Position numbers and translations under genes: made by a program. From Bacilli bacterium (lineage in GTDB: Bacteria > Bacillota_I > Bacilli_A > RFN20 > CAG-826): a stretch of DNA of 32,923 bases. The notes below the pieces were generated by a model. It was not told where the DNA came from, made no database searches, and saw only the letters and a program-made list of their open reading frames with translations. The stretch spans positions 1 through 32,923 of the forward strand of contig JAGCCQ010000026.1 of NCBI GenBank assembly GCA_017651565.1. The letters are read 5' to 3'. The number at the start of each line of letters is the position of its first letter. Position 1 is the first letter of the stretch. Of this stretch, positions 22,612 through 29,412 are shown in pieces.

Positions 22612-24626
22612 TACTATTATTTTTATTCCTTTCACTATGGCTTGGCTTATTGTGCAAGAGTAATTTAATAGTTTTCATACCTCTCCTTTGCATCTTTTTG
22701 CTATTTGTTTTTTATAGATTCTCAAACAAACGCTTGGTTTTTCTAATTTTTTCATCATTTTGTATAGGCTTGGGTTTGAGTTTTGTAAATATATCTACAA
22801 ATCGCAACGAATGCAAAGGAGCAGTCGTTGAGACAAAGGAAAACTATTATATTCTCGATTCATTTGGAGAAAAATTCTATATTTACGAGAAAAATAACAC
22901 AAAAGAAGTAGGGGATTGGCTTTCAATTAAAGGAAAACAAGAAGAATTAGACTTTATTACTTTAGAAAGTGAATTCAACTTCGAAGACTATTTAAATAAA
23001 TGTGGGGTTTATAAGAGGTTTACAATTTATCAGGAAGAAACTGTTTTTAGAACTCCAATAAGAACTAAAAAGGTCAGAAATAACTTTTTATCTCATTTTG
23101 ATGAAAATACAAAAGATCTTTACAGTTCAATTTTATTTTCTAATTCTTTAAACGGCGAATTAACAACATCATTAAGAAATATCAATATAAGTAGGTTAAT
23201 TTCTTTTGGTGGAGTTTATATATATGCATTCTTGAAAATCCTGGAGATGTTATTGTCCAAATTTTGTAAAGAAAAGGCCGCTAACATTGTTTCTACAAGC
23301 ATACTCGGATTCTATTCAATTTTCACATTTCCAAGGTTCACCGTGATAAAAATTTTGTTTATTAGAATTCTTAGATTGATAAATAAATATAAGCTCAAAA
23401 ACGCGTTTTCAAACGCTTCTATTATAGGTTTTTCCGGAATTATTTTTCTTTTGCTAAACGCACGTTTAGCGAAACAAGATGCTTTTATTTTGGGTTATTT
23501 AATACCAATAAATAATATTCTTTCAAGCGGACTTTTCATAAAATTAAAAGGTTTCAAAAAGAAAATAATTCCACTTATTTGGCTTTATTTTTTCTTTATT
23601 CCATTTGAATTAAATTACAATCATTGCACAAATTTTGTTTCATTTTTTGGACAAATTATTTTGTCTCCAATTTTCATTTTGAGTGGATTTATAGGATTTT
23701 TATGTTTCTTTAAAATACCAATTTATCCAGTTGCAAATTTATCTACTAATTTAATTGTTTGGATTTCTAAAGGCCTTTCGTTTATTTCTTTTTCGATTAA
23801 TGTTCCTGAATTTTCTGCATATTTTATCCCGTTTTATTATTTTGGGTATTACGCATTGATGTACTATTCTCAAATTAAATTCATTCCAATTTTAAGATTT
23901 TTGAGAATTTCTTACGCAAGTGTTTTGCTTTTGTATATTTTTCCAATTAAGAATTCTATCACTCAAGAAGTCACTTTTATAAATGTTGGACAAGGAGATT
24001 GTTGTTTAATTAGAGATGGAAATAATACAGTCTTAATAGATACAGGAGGATTAACATATAAAGATTTAGCTACATCGTCTTTAATCCCATATTTTAAGAG
24101 TAAAAGACTATATAACATTGATTGCGTGTTCCTAACTCACCAGGATTTTGATCATTGTGGTGCGTTAGATTCTTTAAAAGAGCATTTTAAAGTTAAAAAC
24201 GTAGTGACTTCTCATAAATTATTTCCAATTAAAATTGGAAATGTTGAGTTCAAAAACTACAATATCTTTTCTTATTCAAGTTCAGAAGAAAATGATAATT
24301 CTTTAGTTATTGGATTTGAAATAGGGAAATTAAATTATTTAGTTACAGGTGATGCTCCGATTGAAATTGAAAATAAGATAATGGAACGTTATTCAAATAT
24401 TCCATGTGATATTTTAAAAGTCGGACATCATGGTTCAAAAACTTCTACATCAGATGCTTTTGTTAAATATTTATCGCCAAAAGAAGCGATTATATCTTGT
24501 GGTAAGAACAATAAATATGGTCATCCACATGATTCTGTAATTAAGATTTTGAAAAACAATAATATAACAATTAAACGAACTGATATTTTAGGAACTATTA
24601 CGTATTCTAACTACAAATCTTTGTAG
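22608..24626 (+). CDS. comEC: DNA uptake channel ComEC/Rec2
   Basis: 672 aa, a little shorter than the 776 aa of B. subtilis. Two N-terminal helices are followed by an OB-like DUF4131 region (CKGAVVETKENYYILDSFGEKF), a multi-helix Competence domain (about 165-445), and a C-terminal metallo-beta-lactamase domain. The latter has NVGQGD at 459-464, THQDFDH at 510-516 and GHHGSKTS, the ligands expected for the nuclease that degrades one strand during uptake. Base use is more AT-rich than greA or alaS, typical of a weakly expressed membrane protein. The last codons form a palindrome, CTACAAATCTTTGTAG (24611-24626). Confidence 0.92.
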   Translation: MILLFLFLSLWLGLLCKSNLIVFIPLLCIFLLFVFYRFSNKRLVFLIFSSFCIGLGLSFVNISTNRNECKGAVVETKENYYILDSFGEKFYIYEKNNTKEVGDWLSIKGKQEELDFITLESEFNFEDYLNKCGVYKRFTIYQEETVFRTPIRTKKVRNNFLSHFDENTKDLYSSILFSNSLNGELTTSLRNINISRLISFGGVYIYAFLKILEMLLSKFCKEKAANIVSTSILGFYSIFTFPRFTVIKILFIRILRLINKYKLKNAFSNASIIGFSGIIFLLLNARLAKQDAFILGYLIPINNILSSGLFIKLKGFKKKIIPLIWLYFFFIPFELNYNHCTNFVSFFGQIILSPIFILSGFIGFLCFFKIPIYPVANLSTNLIVWISKGLSFISFSINVPEFSAYFIPFYYFGYYALMYYSQIKFIPILRFLRISYASVLLLYIFPIKNSITQEVTFINVGQGDCCLIRDGNNTVLIDTGGLTYKDLATSSLIPYFKSKRLYNIDCVFLTHQDFDHCGALDSLKEHFKVKNVVTSHKLFPIKIGNVEFKNYNIFSYSSSEENDNSLVIGFEIGKLNYLVTGDAPIEIENKIMERYSNIPCDILKVGHHGSKTSTSDAFVKYLSPKEAIISCGKNNKYGHPHDSVIKILKNNNITIKRTDILGTITYSNYKSL

Positions 24627-24634
24627 TTTACATA

Positions 24635-24640
24635 TATAAT
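24635..24640 (+). promoter_or_regulatory. -10 box of holA (leaderless type)
   Basis: A perfect TATAAT, then TTTCTT (6 nt), then ATG 24647. There is no SD. The -35 is weak. Confidence 0.65.
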
Positions 24641-24646
24641 TTTCTT

Positions 24647-25618
24647 ATGGTTTATTTTATCTATGGTAATCAATCAATAAGGATTAAATCTCAATTAAAA
24701 GCTATTGTTAAAAAAGTTTTAGGTGAGACTGATGAATTAAATTTTGGTAGATTTGATTTTACTCAAACTCCTCTTTTTGAAATCCTTGATGATGCTTCAT
24801 ATTTACCACTTGGATATGAACATAAAATCGTTGTTGTAGATAACGCAATGTTTTTAGGAAAAGATAAATTTAAAGATAAATTAAATAAACCTGAAGACTT
24901 TGATGAACTTAGACAAACAATTGCAGGAAAAGACGAAAACATCGATCTAATCTTCCTTTTAAGTTCAAGCAATGTCGATAAAAAGAATGAATTTTATAAA
25001 ACGATCGATGAATATGGTCAAATATATTTCTTAGAAGATCCAGACGCAAAACAGTGGATTGATGTAGTTAAGGCATACATGGTTACTAAATTAGGTGTAA
25101 CTATTGATTTTGATGCGCTTAAAGAACTCTCTAATAGAACAAATGGAGATTATGCTGCGTTATATTCTAACGGCTCTAAATTAGCGCTATATACAGATCA
25201 CATTTCTTATAAGGATGTCGATTTGATGGTGACTAGACCTTTAGAAGATAATACATTCCAAATATTCAATTATTTATTAAATAAAGATAATTCTGCTGCT
25301 ATTGGATTATTTAGAGATCTAAAAGTAAGTAATGTTGAACCAGTTATCTTAATTTCTCAATTAGCTACTCAATTTAGACTTTTGGGTGAAGTCTTATATT
25401 TAACTAACTGCGGAATTAATAATGATGCAATAGCAGAAGAATTAAAGATTAAACCTATTAGGGTTCAAATCATGAGAAAATATCAATTCTCCATCTCTTT
25501 ATCAAAGATAAGAAAAGTATTAGATGATTTATTTGAACTCGATAAGCAAATTAAAAGCGGCCTTGTCGACCGCTATTTTGCATTTGAGTTGTTCTTAATT
25601 AATTTTAAAACTAACTAA
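24647..25618 (+). CDS. holA: DNA polymerase III delta subunit
   Basis: 323 aa. HolA opens the sliding clamp within the clamp loader. The N-terminus MVYFIYGNQSIRIKSQ matches the family start (MxYLIYGxE), which fixes the ATG at 24647. AAA+-like folding is seen around FLLSSSNVDKKNEFYK, and the C-terminal collar region has DLKVSNVEPVILISQLATQFR. There is no Walker motif, as expected for delta. The comEC-holA-rpsT order is conserved in Bacilli. Its stop abuts the stop of rpsT, and the rpsT terminator lies within its last 65 bases on the other strand. Confidence 0.93.
   Translation: MVYFIYGNQSIRIKSQLKAIVKKVLGETDELNFGRFDFTQTPLFEILDDASYLPLGYEHKIVVVDNAMFLGKDKFKDKLNKPEDFDELRQTIAGKDENIDLIFLLSSSNVDKKNEFYKTIDEYGQIYFLEDPDAKQWIDVVKAYMVTKLGVTIDFDALKELSNRTNGDYAALYSNGSKLALYTDHISYKDVDLMVTRPLEDNTFQIFNYLLNKDNSAAIGLFRDLKVSNVEPVILISQLATQFRLLGEVLYLTNCGINNDAIAEELKIKPIRVQIMRKYQFSISLSKIRKVLDDLFELDKQIKSGLVDRYFAFELFLINFKTN
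25553..25574 (-). terminator. rpsT terminator inside holA
   Basis: On the minus strand AGCGGTC (25574-25568) pairs with GGCCGCT (25562-25556) around loop GACAA, followed by TTT. The sixth pair is U-G on the minus strand but C-A on the plus strand, so the fold is better on the minus strand. It begins 45 nt after the rpsT stop. Confidence 0.75.
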
Positions 25619-25882
25619 TTATTTAACAGAATCAACCAAACGTGAGACTTCTGATTTTTGTCTTGCAGCTGTATTCTTGTGTTGAATACCATCAGAAACT
25701 GATTTGTCAATTAAACGGAAAGCTGCGTTTGCTGCTTCAACAGCAGCTGCTTTATCGTTAGCTGCGACTGCAGCTTTAACTTTCTTAATAGAAGTACGAA
25801 CAGCACTCTTTGCGCTTGCGTTTCTGATACGTGCTTTTTCGTTTGTACCGACACGTTTAATTTGAGATTTAATGTTTGCCAT
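25619..25882 (-). CDS. rpsT: 30S ribosomal protein S20
   Basis: 87 aa, highly basic and Ala-rich. The start [18 protein letters not shown] and the end [16 protein letters not shown] match S20, which binds 16S rRNA early in assembly. GAGG about 7 nt upstream is the SD, and the leader is about 25 nt. It converges on holA with no bases between the two stops. Confidence 0.97.
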   Translation of the reverse strand: MANIKSQIKRVGTNEKARIRNASAKSAVRTSIKKVKAAVAANDKAAAVEAANAAFRLIDKSVSDGIQHKNTAARQKSEVSRLVDSVK

Positions 25883-25911
25883 ATTTTACCTCGCTTATTT
25901 TAACCTGTGTA

Positions 25912-25940
25912 ATAATACCAAAATGAATAAAATAATTCAA
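25912..25940 (-). promoter_or_regulatory. rpsT promoter
   Basis: Minus strand: TTGAAT (25940-25935), 17-bp spacer, TATTAT (25917-25912). The -35 directly follows the stop of the upstream AMP-ligase gene. Confidence 0.65.
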
Positions 25941-27950
25941 TTATTTATTCGTTTTTTTAGAATCGTCTGCTTTTACGTTAATTTTTTTAAGAGTAGCGAT
26001 TTCTAAAACGAAGTCATTAATACAAGTTAATTTACCATATAATTCTTCAGGAATGACGATGTCGAATTTATCTTGTAAATCTCTAACTAATTCAACGTAG
26101 CTCATTGAGTCACCGCCGAGGTCATTGACCCAGTGTGCAGCATCATCAATCTTGAATAATGGAAGAATTAAGATCTTTGAGAAGATTTCTCTAGTTGGAA
26201 CTAAGATATCATTGATTGTCTTTTCATCGAAACCATCAAATGATTTCTTTTCTTTCTTAGCATTAATGAGGACATAATCAGGGCTATTCGATTCAATAGC
26301 TTTCTTAATCATGTAACGTTTAACTTTCATGCTGTTTGCTAATGGAAGTTTGTTCTTTGATAAGTAAATGTGTCCAATCTTAACACCGTGAGGTAGGTTA
26401 ATATCGTTAACCATTTTTTGAAGTTCAGCAACTTCTTTTTCTGTAATTTGATTATCTAATTCTAAGACTAAAGCAACGTTTTCATCTTTTGAATTCTTCT
26501 TAGCAATACCAAGAACGCTTAAGTGAGTGACCTTTGGTAAATCCTTGAAGAAGATTTCTAATTCATCAGGGAAGATGTTTTCACCATCAGCGTTGACGAT
26601 GATATCTTTAATTCTACCTTTCATGTAGTAACCGTTTTGTGCATCACATTCAACGATATCACCTGTACGGAAGAATCCATCTTCTAATTCAGTGTATTTT
26701 TCGACGCCACCGACAATTTCTTTAATGTGAATGTTGTCTGATTTAACTAATAATTCGTGATTCTTTTCATCGATCATGTATTCAACACCATGTAATGGGT
26801 GACCGATTCTACCTTTTAATCTAATTTCAACTTCTGGTGATAATTCAACGGAAGTAACACCGATTTCAGTCATACCATATCCATTATATAATGGATAACC
26901 TAAACCGTTGATTGTTGTTAAAGTTTCTTTTGATAAGAAACCGCCACCAGAAATACAGAACTTGATGTGGTTACCTAAAATCTTCTTTTGAACGAATGAG
27001 ATAGCCATTCTCTTTGCTGCAAGGCCAGCCATATCAGCCGAAAGTCTGCCAGTATTGTAACCAATCATTCTATCTAAGAAAGCAACTTTTTCTGGTCCTT
27101 CCATAGCCATTTTTCTAGTAATATTTCTTGCTAATGCATCCCAGAATAATGGAACTGAGAAGACGTGAGTAACTTTACATTTTTGTGAGATGTAAAGGAT
27201 ATCGCTTGGTGTATTGCTTGTTGGGAATACAATTGTTTTTCCGAAGAATGTAAACCACAAGAAGACAGCAACAAAACCAAAGATGTGATGGAATGGAACC
27301 ATAGCTAAAATCTTTAGATTTCCATATGCTTTTGGATACATGATATCTAATGATTCTTCTGGCATATCTAATGCACAGCAGATTTGATTAACAAAGTTTT
27401 CGCCATTGTAAATCATCATTTTGACATCGCCTGTTGTACCACTGGAACAGAAGATAACTTCATTTTCCCAGACTGGTGTAAATGCGTATGTTTTTTCACC
27501 ATAAAGAATATCGTCCATTGTGATCTTTAAGCAATCATATTGGTAAGCATCGTCAGTAATAACTGCAAGTGCTTTACCTTGCTTAATCATGTTTTCAGTA
27601 CCTTCTTTAGTGGTTTTTGCATCGATTAATAATGGTCTATAGCCTGTCATTAAAACTGCCCAGAATATTTCGCCCCAATGTGGTGTATTTGGAAGCTTAA
27701 TGATAATGTTCTTATGTTTTGGTTTTTCAAATAAAATCTTACTTAATACAGATGCGTGAGCATATGCACGTGCTCTGAAGTAAGAATATCTGTATTTTTT
27801 GATTTTACCTTCTTCGTTTACATAGTTAACAGCAACGTTTCTAACGTTCTTTTTTGTGATTGCATAAAAAATATCTTCCATTCTTCTGGAAGTACCGAGC
27901 AAGTCTTTTGCTCTAGCCAAAAAGGCCTTAGTTTTTGTGTATTGACTCAT
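25941..27950 (-). CDS. AMP-forming acyl ligase fused to a C-terminal acyl/peptidyl carrier domain
   Basis: 669 aa. The ANL adenylation domain has the P-loop SSGTTG at residues 169-174, YNGYGMTE (A5) and the linker/A8 region FRTGDIVECD...KGRIKDII. The A10 region is LPLANSMKVKR, with the expected Gly replaced by Met. The last ~80 residues form a carrier domain with DLGGDS, whose Ser615 should carry 4'-phosphopantetheine. The protein should activate a carboxylate as acyl-AMP and load it on its own carrier. It has no condensation, reductase or thioesterase domain. It is 12 nt downstream of yfcE with AAGGAAAA as SD. It could be an acyl-ACP synthetase-like enzyme for scavenged fatty acids, or a small-molecule loading module; the substrate is not readable. 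Confidence 0.85.
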   Translation of the reverse strand: MSQYTKTKAFLARAKDLLGTSRRMEDIFYAITKKNVRNVAVNYVNEEGKIKKYRYSYFRARAYAHASVLSKILFEKPKHKNIIIKLPNTPHWGEIFWAVLMTGYRPLLIDAKTTKEGTENMIKQGKALAVITDDAYQYDCLKITMDDILYGEKTYAFTPVWENEVIFCSSGTTGDVKMMIYNGENFVNQICCALDMPEESLDIMYPKAYGNLKILAMVPFHHIFGFVAVFLWFTFFGKTIVFPTSNTPSDILYISQKCKVTHVFSVPLFWDALARNITRKMAMEGPEKVAFLDRMIGYNTGRLSADMAGLAAKRMAISFVQKKILGNHIKFCISGGGFLSKETLTTINGLGYPLYNGYGMTEIGVTSVELSPEVEIRLKGRIGHPLHGVEYMIDEKNHELLVKSDNIHIKEIVGGVEKYTELEDGFFRTGDIVECDAQNGYYMKGRIKDIIVNADGENIFPDELEIFFKDLPKVTHLSVLGIAKKNSKDENVALVLELDNQITEKEVAELQKMVNDINLPHGVKIGHIYLSKNKLPLANSMKVKRYMIKKAIESNSPDYVLINAKKEKKSFDGFDEKTINDILVPTREIFSKILILPLFKIDDAAHWVNDLGGDSMSYVELVRDLQDKFDIVIPEELYGKLTCINDFVLEIATLKKINVKADDSKKTNK

Positions 27951-27962
27951 AACTTTTTTCCT

Positions 27963-28403
27963 TTATTTTATATTTATAAATGTGTGTTTCACACGGTCAT
28001 TTTCAATTTCAAGTATTAAGTACGATAGGTCATGCCCGTCCCTGGCATAGCTTATTGCACCGGGATTAATATAAACTATATTTCCTATTTTTTCAAATCT
28101 TCTTTTGTGCGTGTGGCCGTGACAGATGATTTTAATTCCACATTTTTCGGCCTCAATTGGGTCGACAAGTGGTGGCTTATGAGTAGCAAACAAATAACCT
28201 ACATCTGTTCTAACCATAAATTTTTCGTCTGCAGTAGAAAAATAATCGCAGTTACCTTTTACTGTTACAAATGGCCTTAACATTTCAGGAGTGGATTCAG
28301 AGTCTCCAAGATGAAGATACAAGTCCATATCTGGATGTAGTTTTACAAGCTTATCTAGAACCTCATTATTACCATGAGTGTCACTTACCAAAAGTATTTT
28401 CAT
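27963..28403 (-). CDS. YfcE/MJ0936-type metallophosphodiesterase
   Basis: 146 aa, a compact calcineurin-like phosphoesterase. The ligand motifs appear in order: SDTHGN (D8, H10), LHLGDSE, KGNCD and CHGHTHK. Family members are manganese-dependent phosphodiesterases with unclear natural substrates. The start is certain because the first motif lies seven residues in. The -10 box ends 6 nt upstream and there is no SD. It heads an operon with the AMP-ligase and shares a bidirectional promoter with fmt. Confidence 0.92.
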   Translation of the reverse strand: MKILLVSDTHGNNEVLDKLVKLHPDMDLYLHLGDSESTPEMLRPFVTVKGNCDYFSTADEKFMVRTDVGYLFATHKPPLVDPIEAEKCGIKIICHGHTHKRRFEKIGNIVYINPGAISYARDGHDLSYLILEIENDRVKHTFINIK

Positions 28404-28409
28404 GGTCTT

Positions 28410-28459
28410 ATTATATTCTTTTCGAAATTTATTCCAAACATATTATATTAATGTATAAT
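28410..28459. promoter_or_regulatory. Symmetric bidirectional promoter, yfcE (-) / fmt (+), both leaderless
   Basis: One hexamer, TTCCAA (28432-28437), reads as TTGGAA on the other strand and serves as -35 both ways. Exactly 16 bp on each side lie perfect TATAAT boxes (28454-28459 on plus; 28415-28410 on minus). Exactly 6 nt after each comes the ATG (28466 and 28403). Neither gene has an SD. Confidence 0.7.
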
Positions 28460-28465
28460 ATCGGT

Positions 28466-29410
28466 ATGGCAATTAACGTAAAAGAATTAAGAATTGTTTT
28501 TATGGGCACCCCAGAAATTTCTGCGGGTCTTTTAAGAACATTGTTAGATAATAAATACAATATTGTAGCAGTCATTGCTCAACCTGATAAACCTGTTGGT
28601 AGAAAAGGAATTTTGCAAAAGGTTCCTACAAAAGTAGTGGCTGAAGAATTTAATGTTCCTGTTTATCAACCAGTCAAGATTAGAAAGGATTACGAATTTC
28701 TAGAAGAAATTAATCCTGATTTAATCCTTACTTTTGCTTATGGTCAAATCGTTCCAGAAGGAGTATTAAATATTCCTAAATATGGATGCTTAAATTTCCA
28801 CGGATCTTTACTTCCTAAATATCGTGGAGCAGCTCCTATTCAATTCTCTTTAATCAATAATGAAAAAGTGACTGGCGTTACTTTAATGGAAATGATTAAG
28901 GAAATGGACGCAGGGAAAATGTATGCTTCCAAAGAAGTAGTGATTGAAGATAGTGATAACTCAACTTCTTTGTTTAAGAAGATTGAAACAGCTTCTTGTG
29001 AGCTTGCACTTGAGAAACTTCAAGACTATATCGATGGTAAGCTTCCTGGTGAAGAACAAGATGTTTCTAAAGTTACATTTTGTCCAACAATTAAACCCGA
29101 AGAAGAAAAGATTAATTTAGATCTTTCTGCAAAGGAAATTTGGGGCTGGATTAGAGCTCTTTCTGATGAACCAGGAGCATTCTTATATTTAAACAATCTA
29201 AAAATAAAAATTTTTAAAGCATTATTAATAGATGATAATTCTACCGGTCAACCTGGCGAAATTATCAAAGCAGATAAGTCTGGTTTTGTATTCCAGACAA
29301 AATGCGGTTGTATATCCATTTTAGAACTTCAAAAAGAAGGGAAAAGCAGAATGGATTACAAGTCTTTCTTAAACGGAAATCAAGGCCTATTAGGCAAGAA
29401 ATTTAACTAA
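28466..29410 (+). CDS. fmt: Methionyl-tRNA formyltransferase
   Basis: 314 aa. It formylates initiator Met-tRNA using 10-formyl-THF. The start is ATG 28466, chosen because MAINVKELRIVFMGTPEIS matches the family N-terminus; the open frame further upstream is antisense to yfcE. The catalytic motifs are LNFHGSLLPKYRGAAPIQ (Asn/His) and TGVTLMEMIKEMDAG (Asp). A C-terminal OB-like tRNA-binding domain follows. The nuclease-helicase gene starts 2 nt after its stop. Leaderless mRNAs depend strongly on fMet-tRNA at the 5' AUG, which makes the leaderless start of fmt itself notable. Confidence 0.95.
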   Translation: MAINVKELRIVFMGTPEISAGLLRTLLDNKYNIVAVIAQPDKPVGRKGILQKVPTKVVAEEFNVPVYQPVKIRKDYEFLEEINPDLILTFAYGQIVPEGVLNIPKYGCLNFHGSLLPKYRGAAPIQFSLINNEKVTGVTLMEMIKEMDAGKMYASKEVVIEDSDNSTSLFKKIETASCELALEKLQDYIDGKLPGEEQDVSKVTFCPTIKPEEEKINLDLSAKEIWGWIRALSDEPGAFLYLNNLKIKIFKALLIDDNSTGQPGEIIKADKSGFVFQTKCGCISILELQKEGKSRMDYKSFLNGNQGLLGKKFN

Positions 29411-29412
29411 TT

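Noticed and set aside
24609-24628. Palindrome at the comEC stop as a terminator
   Set aside because: The stem is perfect but there is no T-run, and the holA -10 box follows at once; read-through or simple overlap is as likely.
25556-25574. The same hairpin as a holA terminator on the plus strand
   Set aside because: It lies before the holA stop and has a C-A mismatch on that strand, so it suits the minus-strand rpsT transcript.
28271-28465. N-terminal extension of fmt to 28271
   Set aside because: It reads antisense through yfcE and lacks any Fmt similarity; the family N-terminus begins at 28466.
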